60,935 bases of DNA, taken from NCBI GenBank assembly GCA_037447605.1, contig CM074804.1, forward strand, positions 2,641,230 to 2,702,164, read 5' to 3'. A program made the translations under genes and the position numbers. The notes under the pieces are model-generated. The model did not search any database, was not told where the DNA came from, and was given only the letters and a program-made list of their open reading frames with translations. The stretch is from Zygnema circumcarinatum. Its lineage: Eukaryota > Streptophyta > Zygnematophyceae > Zygnematales > Zygnemataceae. Of the stretch, positions 33,201-50,700 are shown one piece after another (within the stretch, counting starts at the first letter, position 1; each line of letters opens with the position of its first letter).

Positions 33201-36200
33201 TCCATGTCTCCGTTTCCAAGCTCTTCCACGGAGAGGTCCAAATATTCTCCAGATGGTCCCTTTTTCGGAATCCATTCAATTGGATATGCGAACATTTTTG
33301 ACACAAATACGACACATGGAACGCCTTCCGACGCGTCACACAGTTCTATGGCTCGTTCCGTTGCAGCGACTAAATCCGTTATTTCGTCTTTACTCCGAAC
33401 ACCGTTTTTTGCAGCGTTTCCGTCAGTATTCTCCGAAGGAGCATTTTCTATTTCTGTGCTACATTCTTCATCCGCAACGGAAATTTCCTTCGGAAGAAAT
33501 CTAGCTATTCTTTCTGCCTGTGCTGTTACCGGGTCCGGAAGGCATTCCACCACCATGTCCAGCACACACGTGCTTAAAGGAAGCCATCTGGACATGACGG
33601 ACTGTACAACACTTTTCGGGTCCTTCTGTTCAATTTCTCGTGGTGGAATTGTGAGGTTCATGGCCTTTATGACCTTACTCAGAAGTTCCGGATTTCCGCC
33701 ATTTTCATATACAGCAGTGTACACCTGCATGCGTTTCAATAAGAAACCACAATTGTTTTTTTCTGTGAGCCAAAAAAAGATCGAACGTTGAATTGAACGA
33801 AAATATTGAACATTGAGTTAAAACAAAGCAGCCTTCACAAACTTCAGTACTTGAACAAACATGTTTTGTAAATGCCCACCTGCCATAGCGGCTCCAAAAT
33901 GAACTGTGCAAACATGGGCTTCAGCTTCCCCCCTGCAGCTTTTTTCCCCACGATTTTTTTGGTTTTCGGCACGAAATAATGGTCTCCCCACAGCGCCTTT
34001 TCCAGGACTGAAACTGATGCGCCTAATTTTGCCGCATAGAGCTCCGCGAACTGGCCAATCCTGAACGCCCACCCGTCCGTGGCGCACGCGAACACCACGT
34101 TTCCTTTTTCAGGCGAGAACGTGTCCTCGTCGTTTTCCGCCTCCTCCTCGGCCTCGCGCTCACGCGATTGGTCGGCGGCAGATCCGGATACGACAGAATC
34201 GACGTCCGAGATGTACTTTTCGGAGCGGAAGGCGCTCATGATGGTGTTCACCTCCGCAATAATGCTCTGCTCCCAGGGGGACACAGGGAGAGAGAGAGGG
34301 AGGGTGCTTACTGAGGGAGGGAGTGGGAGAGGGAGGGGAGGGAGGGGGGGCGGGAAGGGCGGAGGAGGAAAGCAGAGAGAGAAAAGGGAGGAACGGAAGG
34401 GGAGAGAGAGAGAGAGAGTGTTGGATGGAGAGAGAGATATCCAGGAAAGGGAAGTGCAAGTGAGGAAAGGGCACAGACAGAAAAGAAGAGGGAAGGAGAC
34501 GGAAAAAGAGAAAAGACACTGAAAAATTAGCGGAACGAGCGATGGCAATGACCGCCAGGTACTATACTTGACAAACATGCGACTAAGGACACGGAAATGC
34601 AAACAAACCAACCTGCAACGTCCTGCTTGCACCAAAACCCCCTCATTCCTCCCCCAACCCTTCTCCACTTCCTTCAAACCAAGCCCCCTCCCTCCCCTCC
34701 CACTGCGTGCGAGCGGCGGGCCACCTTGAGCCTGTGGTAGGCCTCCGCGGGCGTGAGGCGCAGGTCCCGCGCGAGGCGGTCGAGTTTGCTGAGGACGAGC
34801 GCGGGGCGGAGGCGCTCCGCGAAGGCCTGCCGGAGGACCGCGCGCGTCTGCACGTGCACGCCCTCGCACGCGTCCACCAGGACCAGCGCGCCGTCGCTCA
34901 GACGCGCGGCGGTGGATACCTCGCTGGAGGGAGGGGAGGGAGGGAGGGAGGGAGGGAGGGAACGGGTTAGAGAGATAGGTGGAAGAGGGACAGGGAGAGG
35001 GGAAAGAGGTGAGAACGAGAGCGGGACGGAGGGAGCGGGAAAGGAGGGGGCGTGAACGGATAAGAACGAGAGGGACAGGGAGAGAGGTGAGAGCGAGAAG
35101 GAAAGGACAGTCAGCGGAAGGGGGGAGTTGAGAGAGGACCGGAGAGGAAGAGAATGGGGAGACCAGGAGAGGGGAGAAAGAGAGTGTGCCGAAACGAGCC
35201 ATAGCGCTGCTCATGCTACTGGCTACAGATGTACACCTAACTCCACCATACCAGTAAACCCCCGAAGTCCTACTCCTGACCTTGACGCTCACGTTGACGA
35301 TTATTCTTACCGGCCCTGTCCGGAAATCCAGCTCTAGTCCTAACACGAACATGAACCCTGATAGTGACCGAAAGTTTGTTTTAATTCCGACACTGGTTCT
35401 CACTAAAACGTTAATCCTAGCCATAACCCAAACGCTAGCGATGGCTTTCCCTCTCACTCAAACCCTCACTACCGTCATCTCCACGACCCAAGCCCTAACC
35501 CAGCCTCACCCTAGCCTGAACCCCAACCCTGGCCCTACCTCTATGTCTAACCGTACCCTCAGCCAACCCTAACGCTAACTCCGACCCTGCCCGTTACCCT
35601 AACTTTAACCCCAGCCCTCACCCTAGCTTTCACCCCAACCCTAGCCCTGAGCTAAACCTCATCGTTAACCCTAGCGAACCCCAAGCCCAACCGAACCGTA
35701 ACCCACCCCTGACACTCCCCCTATCATAAGCTGGTCCTAACTCTAGCCCTGCCAGCCCTAATTCTAGCCCAACACTCCCCCTAACCTTACCCCTACTCCT
35801 ACCCCTACCCCTACCCCTACTCCTCACCCTAATCCTGACGCTAACCCTAACCCTAACCCTAACCCTAACCCTAACCCTCACCCTAACCCAAATTCTAACC
35901 CTAGCCCTAGCTGGCCCATACCCTAACCTTACCCCTACCTCCAACCCCAACCCTACCCGCAATCCGAACCCTAACTCTACGCCCCACGCCCACAAACCCT
36001 AACCCTAACCCTAATTCCCCAAGCCCCTTGCTTACCTGCAGAAGTCCACGTGCCCCGGGGAGTCAATGAGGTTAACCAGGAAGCGGCCGCCGTCCGCCCT
36101 CCGGTGCATAAGCGCGATGGAGGAGCTCTTCATGGTGACCCCGCGTTGCTGCTCGTCCTCACGCCAGTCGAGGTAGCGCATGCGGCCCGCCATCTTGGGG

Positions 36201-36343
36201 TGCAGGAGGCCGTTGGCGGCGAGGAGGCAGTCGGAGAGGCTGGTCTTGCCGTGGTCCACGTGGGCGAGCACGCAGATGTTGCGCACGTGGCGGGGCTGCG
36301 ACTGCAGAGCGCTCAGCTCGGAGGGCGCCACGCGGAGGCCCAT
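30295..36343 (-). CDS. EFL1: EFL1-type GTPase (60S ribosome maturation), gapped
   Basis: Minus-strand exons: 36036-36343, 34725-34923, 33880-34266, 33068-33724, [gap], 31388-32294, 31027-31188, 30630-30818, 30295-30507. EFL1 with SBDS releases eIF6 from cytoplasmic pre-60S subunits. Exon 1 has [20 protein letters not shown] (P loop), [12 protein letters not shown] and [10 protein letters not shown]. The G4 motif reads LSKLDRL, with Ser where Asn is usual. Then come [20 protein letters not shown], domain II ([20 protein letters not shown]), [41 protein letters not shown] and the C-terminal KQRTRARKV. Domain III and the HLERC-type segment (about 120-130 residues) are missing and must fall in the 100-N gap. 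The exon next to the gap starts ERFAG in one frame and continues [12 protein letters not shown] in another, suggesting one extra C in the CCCC at 32280-32283. The exon at 31388-32294 has an acidic/basic low-complexity insert. Confidence 0.88.
32717..32776. repeat. (CCCTCT)n microsatellite beside the gap
   Basis: Hexamer array directly left of the assembly gap, which probably caused the break. Confidence 0.9.
32789..32888. other. Assembly gap (100 N) inside EFL1
   Basis: Unsized gap placeholder with pyrimidine repeats on one side and purine repeats on the other. At least one EFL1 exon is lost in it. Confidence 0.98.
35544..36016. repeat. Degenerate telomere-like repeat in EFL1 intron 1
   Basis: Nearly 500 bases of CCCTAA-related words with a regular core of six CTAACC units at 35841-35877. 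It occupies the long first intron, whose right edge is the exon-1 donor. An interstitial array, not a chromosome end, because genes continue on both sides. Confidence 0.85.
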
Positions 36344-37512
36344 GCTCGGGGGGAGGGAGCATTTGAGAGGGAGGGGTCAGGGCTTAGGGTTAAGGGACGC
36401 GAGCCCCGTTTGGTTTTAGGGTTACACAGTCGGATTCAGTTAGGGTTATTAAAGGTTGAGAATCTTTCGTTTCGTGTCGAGGGGGGGAAGCATTCGAGAG
36501 GGAGGGGTCAGGTTTTCGAATTGAGGGTTTAGGGTTTTAAGTTGAGCCTTCTTCGGTGTTCGGGTTACAATGGAGGATATAGGCGGGCTAGGGTTTAAGT
36601 CAGAGGGCTGTTCGTTTCGGGTCGACTCTCTTGGCTTCAGTTTAGCGATTAGGGTTTAGAGGTTTCGGGTCTGAGCTGGGATCTTGGAGTGCTAGTACGG
36701 GAAAAAGAAGCTTCGAGGAAGGTGTCGGGGGAGGCCGGCCGAACTGACGGTCCGCCACCTTCAGCAGTTCAGTGCTCGGTGACGCTGACTGAACGCTGGA
36801 TTCATTTCCATGCTACAACTCCGTTCACGACGGCCGGACGGCCGGACGGCCGGACGGCCGGACGGCCGGACGGCCGGACGGCTGACAGTTTTCGAAGTGG
36901 CAGCGACCGGCGACCGGCAGGAGCTGAGCCGGCGGTCGTCACGGGCACGTCGAGTATGGGAGTTCACTGCATTTTTGGGGCTTTTATTTTTTTGTTTTTG
37001 GTTGGTGGTGTTGTAGAATGGATTGTGGGTTATATCCAAGCCATCATGAGGCAAATGAATGCATGCATGATGTGATTGGCTCAAGGAATGCATCGTGTAA
37101 TTTCGTAAACTTGGCACGTTGCTTTTCTATCCAGAAAAGTTGCTTTTCTATTTCTATACTTTTCTACCTATGTGGGGTTTGCGCGCAACCAACAAGCCGT
37201 ACGTCGTACCCATATCCCCATTGGCCCATCCACTTTGTCGTTTTGTGATGTGCATTTGACGGCATCCCCATTCAAACTTGTTGGCCGCCTCGCTGATTGG
37301 TTCGGAACCAAACGATGAGCCCTCGGATTGGTCGAAACCCTGTCATGTGGGTCACAAGTTCGGTCACATGACGGCTTGCAGCTCTAATTTAGTCACTGAC
37401 TGAATCGAGTCAGCGACCCAGTCAATTAACTTAGAGATAATTTGCGCTATTTAAGTTTTTGCGAAACGCTAACATATTACAAAAAGCTAATTCGAAACGG
37501 CAAACCCCAAAA
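36344..37512. other. EFL1 upstream region
   Basis: Contains GGGTTTAGG/TAGGGTTT telobox-like words (36380-36660) just upstream of the EFL1 start. Such boxes are common in plant genes for the translation apparatus, so a regulatory role is plausible. Also holds the GGCCGGAC array and AT-richer sequence near the 3' end of ccs1. Confidence 0.5.
36829..36884. repeat. (CGGCCGGA)n octamer array
   Basis: About seven units of a perfect 8-bp repeat whose CGGCCG core is itself palindromic, located about 490-540 bases upstream of EFL1. Confidence 0.9.
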
Positions 37513-40500
37513 TCACCTCGTGGCTACTACGCCATTCCTCCCCTCCGTCTCCAACCCCTCTCCCGCACTCTCTCCTCCTCCACTCTCACCTCTCCCACTC
37601 CCTCCCGTCTCCCTCCCCTCCCCCTCCCCCTCCCCCTCCCCCCCCCCGTCACTCCCACCCCCTGCTCCCACAATTTCCGGCACGAGGTCCAACAATTCGT
37701 TGAGGTCCTTCTGGAAGGACAGCCGCGCGCGGTTGCTTTTGCCGCCCACATAGAGCGTGGTCCCGTCCTGTACAGCCCACACCTGCGAACAACAAAACCC
37801 TAAACTGAAGCATGGAACCGAGGCTACAATAGGCACTGAACTGAAAGCATATAGCGGGAGGTGTAACATGCATTTGACAGAAGAAGCATGGAACCTGTTT
37901 TGATTGTAGGTACCCATCCCTCTTTTTTCTCGGAAAATAATAAAAAACCAAGGGCAAAAACTATGATTTAGGTTTTGGCAGGTGATTCCGAGGAGTGATT
38001 TACCCCGAAACCGACAAAGAAAAGAAATTGAAGGGTTGAAGAGATTTCCTTTACCTGCGAGTGTGACAGAAAACTGATCGCTGACGTCAGCATGAGGCCG
38101 CCAAACCCCGCATACACATAGGGAATGCTCGGGTCCATCTGGAAACCTCCCCCATCCCACAAAACCAAAGTTAAAAACGTGAGAGCAGTAGTGGGGAAAA
38201 AGGAAAAAGAGCAAAGTATAACAACACACACTCAAACACACAAGATACGCAAAACTAAACTGAACTGAACTGAACTGAACTGAACGAAACTGGACTGAAC
38301 TGAACTGAACCGAACTGAACTAAATTGAACTAAACTAAAAACTGAAGTCAGAATAAAAAGAAAAGAAGTAACGGCGCACCTTTAGTTCGAGCCCACTGCT
38401 TCCAATGACGTCACTGATGACAAGCTTCACTCCCTCGACTGTGATTGGCCGCCCGGAGTCAGGTCTCCTCACTCCCACGAACTGACCCTCCTTGTCATAA
38501 ATCACAACATTTTGCAGATCTCGAGCCAAAATAGATCTGCCGCCCGCACCAGAATCCCCACAGCTATTCACGTTTCAAAAAAAAATCTCATAAAAAAAAA
38601 TATGCAAGAGAAAAAAGAAAAAGAAATTTACGGTGTGGCATTCAAGATATCATTTGAAAATGCTTGTTTACAAAAACGCCAAAAGTACCTAAAAAACCAA
38701 AAGTGCCGCAGCTTTTGGTGGGGCAGAGCGAAACGGGCAGGAAAAAATATTCTCACATGCCCTTTTTTTTGTCGAGTCCATCATCTCCGAGTGGCAAAAA
38801 AGTTCCGTAAAGTTTTTGGTCGCTGCCCGGTGGATGCAGAGCGGCCACGGGCAGGTTGAAAGGATCTGAGTCGTCCACTCGAAGTTGGACGGCTGAGATG
38901 GCCCAATCCGTTTGGTAGAGAGTGACCCCGTTGCAGCGAAGTGGGTCGTTCACACTTATCGTTTTGCGAACCAGTTCGCGATCATTCAGGTCCAGCATTG
39001 AAAGGTCGGAGAAAAACTGTTTCACCTGCAGATTTTTTTAAACGAAAAAGAAGTTTTACATTCTGACCAGAAATTCCGAGTTGAAAAGCCTAACACGGGC
39101 ACACACTCCGCAAAGCTTCATGGACAATCTCTCTCTCCCACTCCATCTCTATCTCCTTCCCTCTCCCTGTCTCTCCCCTCCACTCTCTTCCTCCTCCTCC
39201 CATGCTCCCTCTCCATTCCTCTCTCTCCCACTCTCTTTCTTCTCCCTCCGCTCCCATCTCCTCGGTCTCCCCTCCATCACTCCCTCCCTCCCTGTCCAGC
39301 CGCTCCCGCTCTCACCCTGGCCCACACACACCTCTCCATTTGGTCGATAGTCAATGTAAAACTTGTTCACGCGCACTCTTAAATTCATGCTGGATGACGG
39401 CCAGGATAAAATTCCGTTGGGTCGAACGGCATTTCCAACATAGAACTCGAGCCCCTGCGGAGTCATAGTGCTGCCCCTGTACCCCCCAATCGCCGTGTAG
39501 AGCCCTCCCCCCATCACTAGAAGCAGCGCCGCGTGCACTCCAATGGGCGCAACTCGTCCCACAAGGCCCTTGAACGCATACAGGGCCGGCCCCTTCACAA
39601 ACACCTGTCAAAGCAGGCAATACAAAATTTTAAAACATTGAAAAAAGAATAAAAAATTTGAGACGAACCCACTAATGAATGACGAAGTTACTACAAGACC
39701 CACTTCCGCAATTTCTTTGGGTAGTTGCGGACTGAAGAGCACATAGGGAATTTCTGACTGACCTGAAACCCTTCAGCAGAGAGCAGAGTGGCGAGATCTC
39801 CAAGGCGGGCGCGCTGCAACGTGTCAGCCACCGATTGCTTGAGAATCGCCTCCGGTTTGGTGCAGAAGGACCACCTGGCAGCGCGGGATTGGCCGTCTGC
39901 AGAGTCACCTCAATGAATGACGAACCGCGGTTCCATGGGCATAGCCTGTGACGAAGAACTGAACTGAACTAAACTGAACTGAACTGAACTGAACTGAATT
40001 GAAACGGCTAGAGCTAACAGCCCTGTATGGAATGCGAGTGGGGGAGGGAGAAGAGCTAACTGAACTGAACGGCCAACAGCTAATGGCTAACAGCAGCACT
40101 ACATGGAACGGGAGGGAAGGGGGAAGAAGGGGGGGTGGAGGAGTAGGGAACGGGGGAACTAAGAACTGAACTTAATTAAACGGCTCACGGCCTTACATAT
40201 GGGAGGTAGGAGGGGGAGAGATGCTTAGGACCGTAAAATTACCCAACAGCACTACTACCTCAAAAAAAAACAACAAACCGCGGAAAATGGCCCAAATACA
40301 CTTAAATACAAACTCCTACCCCCCACCCTCCCCACCCCCCACAACTCATAAATCCTGCAAAGAAAATCAACTCAAGGAAGTCTCTCTCACCTCTGCGCCA
40401 CTCTCACCATGGGCCATTGCCGGGTGGCGGTGCAGGCTATGAGAGAGAAGGCGAGCAGCCCCAAAAGCGCCAAAAAATAGGGCGCGGAATAAATGTGGTC

Positions 40501-41486
40501 CAATTGCAAGGCCAGAAGCGTCCGCCACGTCAGAAACCCTAAAACGGGACGGTCCTCCGGATAGAACTGCATGTAGCTGGCGGTGCTCTCGCCCTGCTCT
40601 ATGACGGTTCCTGCACAAGGGGGGGAGATTAGGGTTTAGGGTTAAAGGGAGAGTCGGAGGTTTAGGTCGAGGCTTAGGGGATTTGGGGCTGTGAGGGGTT
40701 TGGAGGTCTTCCGGATTTTGCGTACTTTTGCGGATTCCAGAGATTCAGAGCTCTGCTGAAATGAAGAGGGTTTAAGGATTGACAAGGTTTTGGGGTTCAG
40801 GGTTTAGGGTTTTAGGGGTTTTTTGTATAAGCAAAAAAATAGGAGCACTCACCGACGGCGCAGAGAGCCGCGATCGCGGCGAGCATGCCCATCGCCAGGG
40901 GGAAGGAGGCCAGCTGGCGAACCACACGCCGCCACGTCAGCTCCAAAAATCCGACCGGATCAATTTTTTGCACCTGCCCGATGCTCCCTCGGGGGGGGGC
41001 AACGGAGAGGGTTGGAGCTTCAGTTCGAGCTTCAATTTCAATTTCCGGGGCAGAAACGAAATTATTATTCTCGCGATCTGCCTCCTTTGGGAATTTTTTT
41101 TTGCTTTCCGCGGAAAATGCAGAGGCCGCTTCTAAGGGAGGAGCTTCAGGAGTCGATTTTCCAAAATTTGGAGCATTTTTTTCTTTCATTTCTGCCCCCT
41201 TTTTATCTAATTTTGAGAAATTTTCGCGCTTTGCGAGGGCTAGGGGTGAAATTTTTATTGAGGGAAAAGGGGTGGAGGTGAGATGCCGAAATAATGGGGA
41301 GGGTCTGGAAATCCTGGAAACCCTAACATTCCAGGAAGCCCTTGAAAGCGTGGAACCACCATTTAGGGCCATTTTTGCGCGGGAGCACGGATAGTTATGT
41401 GGGGAGGGGGAGGTGGGAGGGAGAGATCGGAGGAGAGAGGGCGAGGAGGGAGAAAGCGAGAGAGAGGGAGAGAGGGTGGAAGCCAT
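37513..41486 (-). CDS. CCS1: Plastid cytochrome c biogenesis protein Ccs1 (ResB)
   Basis: Eight minus-strand exons: 40853-41486, 40391-40610, 39763-39874, 39332-39604, 38757-39025, 38380-38563, 38055-38138, 37513-37782; 681 residues. Ccs1 works with CcsA in system II haem delivery and attachment to apocytochromes at the thylakoid membrane. The start was chosen at MASTLSPSLS because of its AACCATGGC context and Ser/Pro-rich transit-peptide look; an upstream in-frame ATG at 41567 also exists. Family blocks: LASFPLAMGMLAAIAALCAV, GTVIEQGESTASYMQFYPED, PVLGFLTW, LLAFSLIACTATRQWPMVRV, FKGLVGRVAPIGVHAALLL, VNKFYIDY, NDPLRCNGVTLYQTDWAIS, YGTFLPLGD, YAGFGGLMLTSAISFLSHSQ and WAVQDGTTLYVGGKSNRAR. The C-terminal roughly 45 residues are Gly/Glu-rich and encoded by a microsatellite, unlike normal family ends. 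Nuclear coding fits the green lineage. Confidence 0.92.
38252..38340. repeat. (ACTGA)n pentamer array in ccs1 intron
   Basis: Imperfect ACTGA repeats in the intron between ccs1 exons 6 and 7. Confidence 0.85.
39957..40002. repeat. (ACTGA)n pentamer array, second ccs1 intron
   Basis: The same pentamer recurs in the intron between exons 2 and 3, with degenerate units continuing towards 40180. Confidence 0.8.
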
Positions 41487-42095
41487 GGTTGAAAGCTTCG
41501 GGAAACGAGGAGATGGCGGTAGAAATGGAGCGTGATTGAAGGAAGATGTGCGGAGAGAGCGGGGCAAGGGGGGAGGGAAAGGGAGAAAGAGAGGGAGAGA
41601 AAGGGGGGGAGAGGGAGAGAAAGGGGGGAGGGGAAAGAGAGAGAGGGGGAGAAGGAGAGAGAGAGGGAGAGAGAAAGGGAGAGAGAGGGAGAGAGGGGAG
41701 GGAGAGGGAGAGAGAGAGAGAGAGGGGAGAGGGAGAGAGAGAGGAGGAAAGGGAGAGGGAGAGAGAGAGGGAGAGAGAGGGAGAGAGAGGGAGAGAGAGA
41801 AGGGGGGAGGGAGAGAGAGAGGGGGAGGGAGAGGAAGAGAGAGAGAGGGGGAGGGGGAGGGAGAGAGAGGGGGGGGAGGGAGAGGGAGAGAGAGGGAGAG
41901 AGAAAGGGAGAGAGAGGGAGAGAGAGGGGGAGAGGGAGAGAGATAGGGAGAGAGGGAGGGAAGGGGGAGGGAGAGAGAGGGAGAGAGAGAAGGGGGGAAG
42001 AAAAAGAAAGAGAGGGGGGGAGGGCGAGGGAGAGAGAGAGGGGGGAGGGGGAAGGGCGGTGGGGGAGAGTAAGAGGGAGGGACCGGAGGAAAGGA
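41400..42095. repeat. Purine (GAGAGG) tract at ccs1 5' end
   Basis: Nearly 700 bases of almost uninterrupted A and G on the plus strand. It begins inside the ccs1 transit-peptide exon, whose Ser/Leu/Pro-rich residues it encodes on the other strand, and continues through the presumed promoter. Long frames over it are artefacts. Confidence 0.92.
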
Positions 42096-42132
42096 AAAGA
42101 GCAGATGACCGTACCCACACGAATGGATAATA

Positions 42133-42661
42133 CCGTAAAACCGAACAGGTTGAGAAATAAAGAATTTGAAGATTTTGGCTTCTCAAAAAAAACCGTTCAA
42201 AACCAGTTCTACAAAAAAAACCCTAATCTTTGTGAACACGATTTAATTTGAGAAGAGAGAACCAATTGAACCTTGAACAACTAATTATCATTCGTGTTCA
42301 ATTTGAGTTTTTCTTGGGTCCACCGATCAACATTGAGATTTTCGCGGATCGCGAAGAGAATGGACCCGTTTGTCCGTACTGAAATTGTTGGTCGGCTCGC
42401 GGGGAGAGCTGTACCAAAAAAGTGGGGCCCGGGTTAACCGGATCCCTCGAATCGCACGGAACCAACGTGACAAAAATTGGAATCCACACGTGCGATCGAA
42501 CCAATCGAGTCTTTGGACTTTTCCTTAAAGAACTTTTCGCTTTCTTAAATCGAAAAAGTTTCGACCTCGAGTGTTCAGAGTTCAACCCTATTCAATAAGA
42601 TTGCGAATTGAAAAATTCAGTAAACTCGTTTCTCAATTTCTCAACCTCTTCGGTTTTACGG
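42133..42661. mobile_element. Tc1/mariner-like TIR element (TA target)
   Basis: A 529-bp unit with ends CCGTAAAACCGAACAGGTTG and the near-exact inverse (CAACCTCTTCGGTTTTACGG), flanked by TA on each side (42131-42132, 42662-42663). The interior is AT-rich with GTTCAATTTGAG words and no coding region, so it is non-autonomous. Confidence 0.75.
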
Positions 42662-42663
42662 TA

Positions 42664-43788
42664 GGGGGTCGCAAACTTGAACGACCATCTGTCATGCTGA
42701 CGTCATATGGTTCAACTTTTCAAGTCAACGGCCGTTAAACCTGCTCCCTCGAGCGTGCCCGTGATCGTGACGTGACGTGATTGTGTCCGTACGCCGCGGT
42801 GGCTGGGTCCACACCTCGGCCCGCGCGCGGGGTCGCAAACTTGTCGTGTTGCGCGGCCATTGGCCAATGGAGGATCGCCACGTGTCAAAAATATCTGAAG
42901 TGAATACGTGGCTTGCCACCATTGGGTTGTTTCTAAAAATAATAAAATACCAGTGAAGGCCCTCCTCAGAAACCCCGTCAGCCGCTGCTGCAAGTTTTGA
43001 GCTGCAAACCGACCCCCTCCCCCTCCCCTTCCCCTCGCCCGCCCGCCCGCGCGTGCTCGCCCCGCGGCGGGCCGCGAGCAGCCACGGGGGAACACGCTAG
43101 AACGAGGAAAGCCTTTTCTCCTAGGATTTTTCTGCGCGTGTTTTTGGGCATTATTTGAATTATTTGAATTTCACTGCTAGGTTTGAAGACTTTTCAGACG
43201 AGACTTCGATTTTTGACTTCGCGTTTTTAGGTCACCGAATGTGAAGGAAACTGCTCTGTAAACTCTGTGTGAGTGCACATCATGTCCACTTCGACATCAC
43301 ATCAAACAGAAACGATGAGTCACTACACCATCACCACAATTGCAACATCACCGAGCGACCACGACATCATCAACCACAAACGGGCACAGATTGTTCGGCG
43401 ACAGACACGTGACGATCAGTTCCAGTTTCCGTTAATACGCTGAGCCAACATAATTGACGACTTCGCACCAACTTTGTAACATAGACTCCCAAAATCCCTC
43501 ACGTAAATCTTCCTCCTGCCCATCTCGTCAAAATTCTCGTACTATACAGATCCTCGTCCCTCCACTCTCTCTCTCGTCTCCCTCTCTCCCTCTCTCCTCT
43601 CCCTCCCGCTCTCCCTTCCCCCAACCTCATCCCCAGCCAAAGAAAAGTCCTAAATTCTAAACCCAGTAACGCCAATAACCTACACCAAGTTTAGCTCCAT
43701 GCAATGTCAACATTTTGGTTCCATTTCATTCCGTTCTCAAGTTACGCTCTGCTCCGTTCCGTTACGCGCAACAGAACTGCTCCAAGCC
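42664..43788. other. Intergenic, no gene recognised
   Basis: Lies between the TIR element and the fumarase stop codon. Holds a GC-rich block with G/C words (43010-43090) and CT-rich stretches (43560-43620). Confidence 0.5.
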
Positions 43789-49514
<5,726 letters not shown>

Positions 49515-50306
49515 GGCCGCCGCGAGGAGGGCGGGGCCGGGGAGGGAGAGACGGAGCCAGTCTCCCTTGAGAACTAAGATCGAGCGTCTTCCAATTGCGC
49601 CCCACCACGTGGACACATTTGTCAACGTGGCGAGGCACGATTGGAAGAAGATCGAGCCTTGTGCCTCTAACAGCCTCATGCCAAAGTACGAGCCGTTCGT
49701 ACGGAAGTAAGGCAGGCCTCTTCAAATAGGGGAGATCCCCTAAATATCGTAAATAGCTTATTTATGTAAGATTTTGAGATTAGTTTACGTGATTTCAACT
49801 TAAATACCACACAAGCCCCAAAAAAGCATTTTTTTGGTTAAAAACAAAAAGGAAATGAATTGCAGTTGCAACCACGATAGCAATGATGTATATGAACTTT
49901 ACTTGTTGGTATAACAACACGGCTTTAGAAACTGGTGCAACCTCTTCGACTCTTACAGATTGGTAAATTTTACCAATCAATTAGAACAACTGTGCATTTG
50001 GCAATCACAATATATAGTTGCTTATTCAAAAACCCAATTGCACTGAAACTTTGTAGATCCAATCCTAAGCTCTCTATTTCCTTTTCCATCCATCATTAAT
50101 TACTCCAAGTATCACTTTAGAATCCATCATAGTCTTGAAATTTCCTCACAAAAACTCTATTCCAAATCATAACCTCTGAAATTCTAGGTGTAGTCACAAA
50201 AGAAAAACTGAAATAGGAACTAAAATTAGAAATGAAATGAAAAATGGTCTCACTCCCTTAGGAGTTTTAGGCTGATCAGGACAGCTATAGAAGTGATGCA
50301 AACTAC

Positions 50307-50448
50307 TCAAAGAGACCCTCGAAGAGTGTTCAAACTATCAAACCGTTTGCAGTGAAGAATGCCTTCCAATGAAAAGTCTGTCAACCTCTTTCGAAACTCG
50401 TCTTTCTCCCATCCAATTACTGAAAAATCAGACTCGACGGTAGCAATA
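50307..50448 (-). pseudogene. hAT transposase C-terminal fragment
   Basis: Encodes VESDFSVIGW then EFRKRLTDFSLEGILHCKRF, matching the hAT dimerisation region, where a Ser/Glu-rich turn, F-S and then R-N/K-R-L-T are conserved. The open frame continues to 50573, but residues beyond 50448 come from the inserted MITE. The frame upstream of the MITE (above 50607) is short, and the N-terminal zinc finger and DDE catalytic core are absent. It is non-functional. Confidence 0.7.
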
Positions 50449-50605
50449 GGGGGTGTCAGACTTAACAAAATCTTACGAAAAGCGTTACGAAAAAAAAGGT
50501 TACGAAAGTACTCCGCCGCAGGAGGATCGCGATTATACTGGAGTACTCGTTCTGATGTCAAACTTACGAACACGCGTACTGAAAATTTTTAAGTCTGACA
50601 CCCCC
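50449..50605. mobile_element. 157-bp MITE (TA target, Tc1/mariner-like)
   Basis: Ends GGGGGTGTCAGACTTAA and the inverse TTAAGTCTGACACCCCC, flanked by TA at 50447-50448 and 50606-50607. It interrupts the hAT transposase frame. No coding capacity. Confidence 0.82.
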
Positions 50606-50700
50606 TACTGTTGGGAAATGATGAAGCAAGGTCTCCACAAAATTCTCGTCCGTACGTGTACGGTTTCGTCCGTATAGTCCATATTTACGTGTTTTTACAA

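Noticed and set aside
35544-36016. A chromosome end
   Set aside because: EFL1 exons lie on both sides, so the array is interstitial.
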